Positions 52,477 to 60,471 of a stretch of DNA of 64,000 nucleotides are shown here, one piece after another. How positions within the stretch are numbered: position 1 is the stretch's first letter; every line of letters starts with the position of its first letter. Origin of the DNA: Pseudanabaena sp. FACHB-2040 (GTDB lineage Bacteria > Cyanobacteriota > Cyanobacteriia > Phormidesmidales > Phormidesmidaceae); NCBI RefSeq assembly GCF_014696715.1, contig NZ_JACJQO010000011.1, forward strand, positions 82,651-146,650, written 5' to 3'. Both the position numbers and the translations under genes were made by a program. Below the pieces are notes generated by a model. That model was not told where the DNA came from. It saw only the letters and a list, made by a program, of their open reading frames with translations, and did no database searches.

Positions 52477-54864
52477 ATGGCCAATGTTTTGATTGTCGAA
52501 GATGAGCCGATTGCGGCTTGGAACATCCGAGAGGCGCTAGAGCAGCTAGGGCACCAGATTGTCGATGAAGTCACATCTGGCCAGCAGGCGATTGATACAG
52601 CCCGTCTAATACGGCCTGATCTGGTGCTCATGGACATCCGACTGACTGGCGAAATTGACGGTATCGAGGCGGCTGAGACGATTCAGGGGCATCTCAGCAT
52701 TCCGGTGATTTTTCTGACTGCCTATGCCGATGAGATGACGGTGCAGCGTGCGATCGCAACCTCGCCCTTTGGCTACATCGTCAAGCCCTTTCGCTGGCGC
52801 GAACTGCAGACCAGTATTGAGATTGCGCTGCACCGTCATCGCCAGGAGAAGCATCTAGAAAGCGCGGAAAGTCAGCTGCTGACGACGCTAGAGAGCTTAG
52901 GGGATGGCACCGTAACGACCGATTCTGAGGGCCTAGTCAACTTTCTTAACCCGGTAGCTGAAGTCCTCACGGGCTGGTCGCGGCAAACGGCCATTGGTCA
53001 GCCGGTGGAGGCAGTGCTGGTGCTGCTAGAGGCGCAGACAGAGATTCAGGCGAAGATAGAGCCTCATTTGCTGCGGCAGGCGCTCCAGCGCTCAGGGGGG
53101 TGGCCGCTTTCCCAAGATTGCCTGCTGCAGACCCGCCAGGGAACGACTCGATACATCTCGATTTCTGCTGCCTCTATTCGCGACCAGCCGGGGCGGCTGT
53201 TGGGGGGCGTTCTGGTGTTTCGAGATATTACTGAGCGCAAGCAGCTAGAACAGCGGCTGCGGCAGCAGGCCGAGCGAGAGCAAATTCTTAGCACCATTGC
53301 CCTGGCCATTCGTCAATCTTTGAACCTAGAAGTGGTGCTAAAGACCACGACCGAGGCCGTACAGCAACTGCTGCAGGTCAATCGAGTTATTATTTACCGG
53401 CTAGAGCCCGATGGCAGCGGCAGTGTGATTGCGGAGTCTCTGGCCGGAGACTATACCTCCATGCAGGATGTGGTGTTGCATGATCCTTGCTTAACTGCGC
53501 CGCTTTGCCTAGAAAAGTATCGCAGCGGCTACGTTCAGGCAATTGCCGACCTGCAAACGGCAGGGTTGTCTGACTGCTATCTGGCCTTGCTAGAGCCGTT
53601 TCAGGTCAGGGCTCATCTGGTGGTGCCGATTCTGACCCGACAGCAGCAGCTTTGGGGCCTACTGGTAGCCCAACAGTGCGTCGCTCCTCGATCCTGGCAA
53701 GGGATGGAGATCGACCTGATGCAGCAAATCTCGCTGCAGGTGGGCATCGCTATTCAACAGAGCCAGCTCTATGAGCAGAGCCGTCGTCAGGCTCACCAAG
53801 AGGCGCTGCTCAATGAGATTGTCCAAGCCATTCGTACCTCTCTCAATCTGGATCAGGTGCTGCACCAGACTGCTGAACGGCTAATTTCGGCGTTTGCGGT
53901 CAGCCGCAGCGTCATTCGCTTGGGTCGAGATACGGATGACAGTTTTGTGTACAGCGTCAGCCAAGCTGCATCTGATGTGGAGGTGTTGTCGGACAAGACA
54001 ATGCCGATTACTGATAATCCGCTGGTGCAGGCCCTGTTTGAACGCGAAGCTGTCGTTGCGATCGCAGATGTGGCGGCGGCAGATTGGCTGCGGTCCCTGC
54101 AGCCATATTTTCAGCGCAACGGCATCCAGGCCTGGCTGGGCATCGCCATCCGCTTTGAGGGAAAGGTCAGAGGTATGCTGTGTTTGCAGCAGTGCGATCG
54201 CACCCGCACCTGGCTAGACGATGAAGCGCAGCTGGCGACCAGAGTAGCCGATCAGCTAGCGGTCACGATTCAGCAGGTAGAGCTTTACCGGCGGCTGCAC
54301 CGGGCCAATCAAGAACTCAACCGCTTAGCCCACCTAGACGGGCTCACTCAGGTGGCCAACCGCCGGTTCTTCGACGAGTATCTAGAGACAGAGTTTCGGC
54401 GGCAGCGGCGATACAACACCTGCTTGACCCTGATCCTCTGTGATGTCGATCACTTTAAGCAATTCAACGATACCTATGGCCATCTGGCCGGAGACGACTG
54501 CCTACGCGCCATTGCCCAAACCCTTTCCCAAGTGTTGAAGCGACCTGGCGACTTGCTGGCCCGCTACGGCGGAGAAGAGTTTGCCATCGTGCTGCCCGAT
54601 ACCCCTCTAGAAGGTGCGATCGCTTTGGCTGAAAACATCCTGACCGCGATCCGCCAGCTCCAAATCGCAGTGACAGAAACCGGCCCACTGGCCCAGGTGA
54701 CAGTCAGCTTAGGCATTGCCAGCCTGGATATCATACCGACCGATGCGCCCGCTGGCCTAATATTGGCTGCTGATCAGGCCCTCTACCTAGCCAAAGCTCA
54801 AGGCCGTAACCGCTACTGTTTGCCCTTTCAACCCCAGTCCGAGGAACTTAAACCAAGCGTTTAA
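52477..54864 (+). CDS. REC-PAS-GAF-GAF-GGDEF diguanylate cyclase, candidate cyanobacteriochrome
   Basis: A 795-residue signalling protein. The receiver is at 1-120 (Asp53 in LVLMDIRLTG, Lys in YIVKPF) and PAS at about 130-255. GAF1 (about 270-430) shows bilin-GAF features: VIIYRLEPDGSGSVIAES, DPCL at 336-339, and Cys367-Tyr368 in GLSDCYLALLEPFQVRAHLV, where bilin-binding Cys-His usually sits, followed by LWGLLVAQQC. GAF2 is at about 440-620. The GGDEF domain has GGEEF at 698-702 and the inhibitory RxxD at 689-692, so it should make c-di-GMP with product inhibition. ATG 52477 is preferred over an upstream TTG. It is the probable partner of the kinase at 50620. Confidence 0.9.
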   Translation: MANVLIVEDEPIAAWNIREALEQLGHQIVDEVTSGQQAIDTARLIRPDLVLMDIRLTGEIDGIEAAETIQGHLSIPVIFLTAYADEMTVQRAIATSPFGYIVKPFRWRELQTSIEIALHRHRQEKHLESAESQLLTTLESLGDGTVTTDSEGLVNFLNPVAEVLTGWSRQTAIGQPVEAVLVLLEAQTEIQAKIEPHLLRQALQRSGGWPLSQDCLLQTRQGTTRYISISAASIRDQPGRLLGGVLVFRDITERKQLEQRLRQQAEREQILSTIALAIRQSLNLEVVLKTTTEAVQQLLQVNRVIIYRLEPDGSGSVIAESLAGDYTSMQDVVLHDPCLTAPLCLEKYRSGYVQAIADLQTAGLSDCYLALLEPFQVRAHLVVPILTRQQQLWGLLVAQQCVAPRSWQGMEIDLMQQISLQVGIAIQQSQLYEQSRRQAHQEALLNEIVQAIRTSLNLDQVLHQTAERLISAFAVSRSVIRLGRDTDDSFVYSVSQAASDVEVLSDKTMPITDNPLVQALFEREAVVAIADVAAADWLRSLQPYFQRNGIQAWLGIAIRFEGKVRGMLCLQQCDRTRTWLDDEAQLATRVADQLAVTIQQVELYRRLHRANQELNRLAHLDGLTQVANRRFFDEYLETEFRRQRRYNTCLTLILCDVDHFKQFNDTYGHLAGDDCLRAIAQTLSQVLKRPGDLLARYGGEEFAIVLPDTPLEGAIALAENILTAIRQLQIAVTETGPLAQVTVSLGIASLDIIPTDAPAGLILAADQALYLAKAQGRNRYCLPFQPQSEELKPSV

Positions 54865-54900
54865 CGCTACTAAGCCTCCACTCATCTACCCTTCCACCCC

Positions 54901-56079
54901 TCACCCCTTCACACCTGAAGCAGCCCGTCGTAAGGATTGGATGGTTGCGATCGCAGCCTCCGCCACCCGATCAATCTCCGCTTCAGTCGTAAACCGACCC
55001 AATCCAAAGCGCAGAGAAGCATAGGCCAACTCTTCAGAGCGGCCCAGGGCGGTGAGGACGTGGGACGGTGCCAGGGTCGTAGAGCTGCAGGCAGAGCCTG
55101 AAGACAGCGCCACTGTCGAGCGCAGGCCCAAGAGCAGAGCTTGACCGTCTACGCCTGCAACACTGATATTCAAGTTGCCGGGTAGTCGTTGGGTCGCATG
55201 GCCATTGAGATAGAGATCGGGCAGCGGCTGTAGCTGCTCCCAAAGCCGATTTCGCAAGGCGATCTGTCGTGGGGCTTCCTGTGGCAGCTCTGCTAGAGCC
55301 AGCTCAACGGCCTTGGCAAAGCCGACGATCTGAGGCGGGTAGAGGGTGCCTGAGCGCATGCCGCGTTCGTGGCCTCCTCCGTGGAGCTGTGGGGCCAGCT
55401 TGACTCGGGGCTGTCGTCGCCGCACATAGAGCGCACCAATGCCTTTGGGGCCATAGACCTTGTGAGCCGTCATTGACATCAGATCGATCTGCATAGCGGC
55501 CACGTCTAGCGGGATTTTGCCCAGGGCCTGGGCCGCATCAGTGTGAAACAGCACATTGCGGCGGCGGCAGTGAGCACCAATCTCAGAGAGGGGCTGCAGC
55601 ACGCCAATTTCATTGTTGGCGGCCATGACTGATACCAGCACCGTATCCTCTCGAAAGGCATTTTCCAGGGCGGCTAGGTTAATCAGGCCATCGGCCTGCA
55701 CCGGCAGGTAGGTCACCTCAAACCCCAAAGATTCTAGATAGCGGCAGGGATCGAGGATCGCGCTGTGTTCAGTCTGTACGGTAATCAGGTGCCGCCCTTT
55801 GGCAAAATAGGCTTCAGCCACGCCTTTTAGGGCTAGGTTGTTGGCTTCGGTAGCGCCGCTGGTAAAGACGATCTCCTCTGGAGTGGCCTGGATGGCTGCT
55901 GCCAGAGTAGATCTAGCCTGTTTGACCGCAGCTTCGGCCGCCCAACCATAGGCATGGGTGACGCTGGCCGGATTACCAAAGTGCTCAGTAAAAAAGGGCA
56001 CCATAGCGTCTACCACCCGAGGATCGACCGGGGTTGTCGCATTGCAGTCAAGATAGATTGGGCGCTGAGTCACCCCCAC
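54901..56079 (-). CDS. Cysteine desulfurase (IscS/NifS family)
   Basis: A 392-residue PLP enzyme that removes sulfur from cysteine as a persulfide for Fe-S cluster or thiocofactor synthesis. It starts IYLDCNATTPVDPRVVDAM. The His that stacks on PLP is in VQTEHSAILDPC, the PLP Lys in MTAHKVYGPKGIGALYV, and the catalytic Cys in SSGSACSSTTLAPSHVL, the mobile loop of IscS-type enzymes. A second sulfur-mobilising PLP enzyme, the cystine lyase, is at 5982-7202. The gene ends 37 bases from the convergent GGDEF gene. Confidence 0.92.
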   Translation of the reverse strand: MGVTQRPIYLDCNATTPVDPRVVDAMVPFFTEHFGNPASVTHAYGWAAEAAVKQARSTLAAAIQATPEEIVFTSGATEANNLALKGVAEAYFAKGRHLITVQTEHSAILDPCRYLESLGFEVTYLPVQADGLINLAALENAFREDTVLVSVMAANNEIGVLQPLSEIGAHCRRRNVLFHTDAAQALGKIPLDVAAMQIDLMSMTAHKVYGPKGIGALYVRRRQPRVKLAPQLHGGGHERGMRSGTLYPPQIVGFAKAVELALAELPQEAPRQIALRNRLWEQLQPLPDLYLNGHATQRLPGNLNISVAGVDGQALLLGLRSTVALSSGSACSSTTLAPSHVLTALGRSEELAYASLRFGLGRFTTEAEIDRVAEAAIATIQSLRRAASGVKG

Positions 56080-56111
56080 TCCTAATTTGAATCTAGATTT
56101 GAATCTAATTT

Positions 56112-56693
56112 ATGAATACGACCAGTCATCTCATCCTCAATCTAGCAATTCTGCGCCGCCCTACTCAGCCCCAGGTGACCTGGCCAGTTTTAGTCGGGGC
56201 TTTTCTGCCCGATGCAGCTATGTTTGTGTTCTATGGCTGGGCTCGTTTTTGGGCTGGGCTGCCGAACTCGACGATTTGGTCAGAAGCATTTTTTGCTCCT
56301 TTTTGGCAGGACATCTTTGCGGTGGGTAACTCTGTTCCCTTAGCGGGGTTGGGGTTAGGCATTGCCTATCTGCGTCGGCAGCCGCTTTGGATGGCGGGAT
56401 TTGCTAGTATGCTGCTGCATCACCTTTTTGATCTGCCGCTGCACAACGACGATGCCCATCGGCACTTTTTTCCGCTTAGCGACTTTCGTTTTATCAGTCC
56501 GGTTTCTTATTGGGATCCTAACCACTATGGGGTGCTGGCGGCGCTAGTAGAGCTGGTGGCGGTGCTGCTGGCTAGCGTTTATCTGCTGCGGCTGATCAAA
56601 TCTCGTTGGGGGCGAGCGGCTTTGCTGTTGACCAATGGGCTGACCATGATCTTTTACCTCGGTTTTTATGTTCGCCCGCTTTGGGCTGCTTGA
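56112..56693 (+). CDS. YdjM-like membrane-bound putative metal hydrolase
   Basis: A 193-residue membrane protein with four or five hydrophobic segments. The N-terminal MNTTSHLILNLAILRR, the internal FLPDAAMF and MLLHHLFDLPLHNDDAHRHF carry the His/Asp pattern of the YdjM/LexA-binding inner-membrane hydrolase-like family. Catalytic activity is not proven for this family. It is divergent from the cysteine desulfurase gene with only 32 bases between starts, so their promoters must overlap. Confidence 0.75.
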   Translation: MNTTSHLILNLAILRRPTQPQVTWPVLVGAFLPDAAMFVFYGWARFWAGLPNSTIWSEAFFAPFWQDIFAVGNSVPLAGLGLGIAYLRRQPLWMAGFASMLLHHLFDLPLHNDDAHRHFFPLSDFRFISPVSYWDPNHYGVLAALVELVAVLLASVYLLRLIKSRWGRAALLLTNGLTMIFYLGFYVRPLWAA

Positions 56694-56991
56694 GCAGGCT
56701 TTCAAAGGCGTTCATCGCTCTATGAAGTGTCCGTGAAAAGGCTTCGGTATTCGACACTCGGAGAACGCTTTCCTTTTCAATGGATGGGGGGTAGCCTCGG
56801 TAAATCTCAGGCTGTTTACTCGCGCTTAATAAAAGCCGTATTCCTACGATGGACGCCAGTGTCTGCACAGCGCTAGTGTGTTTCAAGACTTTTGGTTCTG
56901 ATGGGGTTGGAGGATGGGCGAATCCTCCTTTTGCCTGTGGGGTCATCCCAAACCAGCGATCGCATCCTCATCTTTTCATCAGTGCATCTCT

Positions 56992-58815
56992 ATGTTGAAC
57001 CAGGCAATCGGCGGACGATACCAGATCTTGAGTTATCTGGGGGGCGGTGGTTTCGGGCAAACTTACCTGGCCGAAGACCGACACCTGCCAGATCACCCCT
57101 GCTGTGTAGTTAAGCAGCTCAAGCCCCAAAAGGCCGATGAGCACTCGCTTGACCTGGCCCGGCGGCTGTTTGATGCGGAGGCGCGGGCACTTTACCAGCT
57201 CGGTACCCATGAGTGTATTCCCCGCCTGCTGGCTCACTTCGAAGAAAGTGCTCAATTTTATCTGGTGCAGGAATATATCGAAGGCACTCTCCTGAGCGAC
57301 GAACTGCAGGAGACTGGGCTTCTAGACGAAGCTGCCACGATAGAGCTGCTGATCAACGTCCTCAACACCCTTAATTTTGTTCATCAGCAGCAGGTCATTC
57401 ACCGCGACATCAAGCCCTCCAACCTGATTCGGCGCCATAGTGACGGCAAGATTGTGCTGATTGACTTTGGCTCAGTCAAGCAGGTGAGCGGCCCGGTGGT
57501 AGAACCTGAAAGCCAGGTGAGCATGACCGTGGCCATTGGTTCACTGGGGTACATGCCTAATGAGCAGCTTGCGGGCCAGCCCAGCCTCAGCAGCGATATC
57601 TATGCGGTTGGCATGCTGGCTCTGCAGGCGTTAACTGGCGTCGATCCTAAGCGACTCAGCAAAGACCCCCGCACCAGTGAGGTGTCGTGGCACGACTTGG
57701 TTTCGGTTAGCCCGACGCTGCAGGCCGTACTCGACAAGATGATTCGCTACGACCACCGGCAGCGCTACTCCTCGGCCCAAGAGACTTTGTCGGCCCTAGA
57801 GTCGCTGGCAACCACGTTGGCACTAGCCTCCCACGCCGATCTCACTCCCGTTAGCATTGCCCAGAGCGGCTACTCTGCCTGGGATACTCACCTGGCCTGG
57901 TTAGAGCGAGGCGATGACCTGTTCAGCCAGAATCGCTACCAGGAGGCGATCGCCGCCTACGAAAAGGTGCTGCAACTTCAGCCTAGCCACGATGCGATCT
58001 GGTTTAAGCAGGGGCTGGCCTATGAGGGGTTGGGTAACTACGAGGCTGCTGTAACTTCTTACGACCGGGTTTTACAGCTACGGCCCGAAGACTATCTGGC
58101 CTGGCTGAAGCGGGCTAAGGCGCTAGAAGCTCTAGAGCGCTATGACGGAGCGCTGGCTGCTTACGACGAGGTGCTGCGGATTCAATCGGATAATTACTGG
58201 GTTTGGTGCGATCGCGCCCAGGTACTAGAAAAGCTGGGTCGGGGAGACGATGCACTGGCTGCCTACGAACGAGCGGTGCAGCTACAGCCCGACTTTGTCC
58301 TGGCCTTAGAGCGGCGCAAGCAGATCCTACAGAGCCTGCAGCGGGTCGAGCAGCTTTACCAGCTGCAGCACTACGATGAGGCGATTGCTGCTTGCGATCG
58401 CACCATCGAATCCGATGCTGAGGACTCCGATGCCTGGCTAATGCGAGCAATGGCGCTAGAAAACCTTCAGCGGCTACGAGAGGCAGCGCTCTCCTACGAA
58501 CGAGTAGTGCGGCTGCAGCCCGACGACCACGTAGCCTGGTTCAAACTGGGGACAGTGCTAGAAAAGCTGGACCACCCCCGGCATGCAGTTGTGGCCTATA
58601 GCCAAGTAACTCGAATTCAGCCTGACAATTACTGGGCCTGGTACCAGCGAGGACAGGCCCTAGAAAAGCTGGAGTCATTCAAGCAGGCAATGACCGCCTA
58701 CAACCGAGCAATTCAGCTCAAGTCCGACTTCCGCTCAGCGCTGACAGCCCGACAACAGCTGATCAACCGGCTGCTGTCCTCCCCAGTAATGGCAGAAATG
58801 TCTCCTTCAGCCTAA
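56992..58815 (+). CDS. Serine/threonine protein kinase with TPR repeats
   Basis: A 607-residue Hanks-type kinase. Gly loop YLGGGGFGQTYLAED, VVKQLKP (ATP Lys), catalytic loop VIHRDIKPSNLI, DFG in VLIDFGSVKQVSG, and a kinase domain to about residue 275. A linker and about seven TPRs follow (residues 315-595; units such as YEGLGNYEAAVTSYDRVLQL). There is no membrane segment. Cyanobacterial kinases of this build take part in stress and envelope signalling; the substrate is unknown. ATG 56992 was chosen because the longer frame upstream has no domain match. Confidence 0.93.
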   Translation: MLNQAIGGRYQILSYLGGGGFGQTYLAEDRHLPDHPCCVVKQLKPQKADEHSLDLARRLFDAEARALYQLGTHECIPRLLAHFEESAQFYLVQEYIEGTLLSDELQETGLLDEAATIELLINVLNTLNFVHQQQVIHRDIKPSNLIRRHSDGKIVLIDFGSVKQVSGPVVEPESQVSMTVAIGSLGYMPNEQLAGQPSLSSDIYAVGMLALQALTGVDPKRLSKDPRTSEVSWHDLVSVSPTLQAVLDKMIRYDHRQRYSSAQETLSALESLATTLALASHADLTPVSIAQSGYSAWDTHLAWLERGDDLFSQNRYQEAIAAYEKVLQLQPSHDAIWFKQGLAYEGLGNYEAAVTSYDRVLQLRPEDYLAWLKRAKALEALERYDGALAAYDEVLRIQSDNYWVWCDRAQVLEKLGRGDDALAAYERAVQLQPDFVLALERRKQILQSLQRVEQLYQLQHYDEAIAACDRTIESDAEDSDAWLMRAMALENLQRLREAALSYERVVRLQPDDHVAWFKLGTVLEKLDHPRHAVVAYSQVTRIQPDNYWAWYQRGQALEKLESFKQAMTAYNRAIQLKSDFRSALTARQQLINRLLSSPVMAEMSPSA

Positions 58816-58833
58816 AACCGGCCACCCACTTTC

Positions 58834-60186
58834 CTAAAATAGGGGCACCGTGCCCTCAAAGTTAATGCCCAAAATCGCATCTTCAAACCGCACGCTGGGC
58901 AGCGATGAACGGCCAAAGCTAAACCCTCCAAACAGACTGACCCGCACTTCCGGCGTAATTTGGTAGACCATTTGTCCGATGATCTGCTGATAGGTGTCAA
59001 ACCGCTCAAACGCTGTGTAGTCAGCTAGGGTAAGCTGGTAGTTTAGCCCAACCTGCAACTCGGGCGTAATTTGGTAGCTGGCGTAGATCCCGGCAAACTG
59101 AATAAGGCGATCAAAAGACTGAGGATTGCTTAAATTGAGCTGCAGTTGATAGTACGTGTTGACTGCAATTTCTGGAGTTAATGGGTCGCGTCGTGCCAGC
59201 AGCAGTTCAAACGAATCATTGGCAAAGAAACGGTCCTGAATGCCCGGCCTAAAAAGCCCCTGATGGCTCCAGCTCAGCTGACCGTAGCTGCGCGGCGTCA
59301 GCCCCTGGCGAATGCCCAACCGCAGGCGAACCTCATCATAATTGGCTGAGCCGACATTGAAATACCGCTGAAAGTTGACGTCTGCCACTGCTAGCAAATA
59401 TGTTTCTCGGCCTAGGGCAGGGTATAACCCTAGAGAAATTCCTGGGCGGATTAACTGGTCACCCACTAGCTCCTGCATCTGATCTAGCGCCAAAAAGATG
59501 TTGCCGCTGTTGAGCAGGCTGACTCTACCCGTCAAATAAGCTATGGGGGCGGGCTGCTGAGTTGCTACTTCTGGAATAAAGGGCTGCTCCCGGAGGCGAA
59601 TGATACCCAGTTCCGGATCTTCGACTGCAGTACGAATGCGGATGATGCCCAGCTCCGGATCTACACCTTCAAGTTCGGCCTCGTCTTCAGACGCTGAATC
59701 AGCAGGGGCGCTCTGAGCGATAGTAGCGGCCGTTCTAGCAACGGTTTCCGGGGAGAAGAGATCTGACTTCAAAGGTGTGTCTGGCTGGGCAAAGCTAAAT
59801 TCAAAAGATTTCGTCCTAGTTTCGAGCGGGCCTGTCTCGGCCAGCTGAGGCTGTGGGCTAGAGAGCCAAAGCTCATAGTCAGGAGATACTCCATCTAAAT
59901 CGGCAGCCGAAGTGGAAACAGAGGTCAGATCTGCCTCAGGCAACGACAGTTCAGGTAACGTCGGCTCTGGCTCTGCCGCTTTGAAGTCTGCCTGGTCGGC
60001 TTCGTCCGTAGGGGCTTGAATCAAACCGTCTGAGGCCGAATGGCGTGCAGAGGGCACTGTTTCTTCAGAAGTCTCCAAAGAAATCATATGGGCTTTAGAA
60101 GGACTGCAAAAAAGCAGCATCAAGCCCAATACCAATGCTCTCCAAGAGGCATTGATACAGCCTTTAAGTAGAAAATCAGCTGCCAC
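58834..60186 (-). CDS. Predicted outer-membrane beta-barrel protein
   Basis: A 450-residue protein. The N-terminal signal region is at about 10-35. An acidic, Pro-rich stretch to about 200 contains two copies of DPELGIIR (in ELEGVDPELGIIRIR and VEDPELGIIRLR). The rest shows alternating polar/hydrophobic strands rich in Tyr, Gln and Phe, such as TYLLAVADVNFQRYFNVGS and VGLNYQLTLADYTAFERF, ending in Phe, as outer-membrane barrels do. No known porin family is recognised. It is divergent from the FecR-domain gene (285 bases apart), and its DPELGIIR motif resembles DPEIGVIP in that protein. Confidence 0.7.
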   Translation of the reverse strand: MAADFLLKGCINASWRALVLGLMLLFCSPSKAHMISLETSEETVPSARHSASDGLIQAPTDEADQADFKAAEPEPTLPELSLPEADLTSVSTSAADLDGVSPDYELWLSSPQPQLAETGPLETRTKSFEFSFAQPDTPLKSDLFSPETVARTAATIAQSAPADSASEDEAELEGVDPELGIIRIRTAVEDPELGIIRLREQPFIPEVATQQPAPIAYLTGRVSLLNSGNIFLALDQMQELVGDQLIRPGISLGLYPALGRETYLLAVADVNFQRYFNVGSANYDEVRLRLGIRQGLTPRSYGQLSWSHQGLFRPGIQDRFFANDSFELLLARRDPLTPEIAVNTYYQLQLNLSNPQSFDRLIQFAGIYASYQITPELQVGLNYQLTLADYTAFERFDTYQQIIGQMVYQITPEVRVSLFGGFSFGRSSLPSVRFEDAILGINFEGTVPLF

Positions 60187-60471
60187 ACTTTCTCAAGATG
60201 AACGTCCCGTTCCTTTCTAACTCTACTGACAAGCTCTGGCATCCCCCAAAGCGCTTCATCAAGTGTCAATCAAGCTTAGTAAGTTTTTCGTAAAACCACT
60301 CCCATAACTTCATGCAGTAGAAATAGCATGATAATTAGAGGACTACCGTTATTTACGACTTATCCTGGTTAGGTCGGGTAACTGCTAAAAGATTAGGGAA
60401 GCATAACAGTAAAGAGTCTAGGGTGCACTGGCCTCTCTTAGAGCGTGTGGCTTCCACTGAGGAATTAGTAT

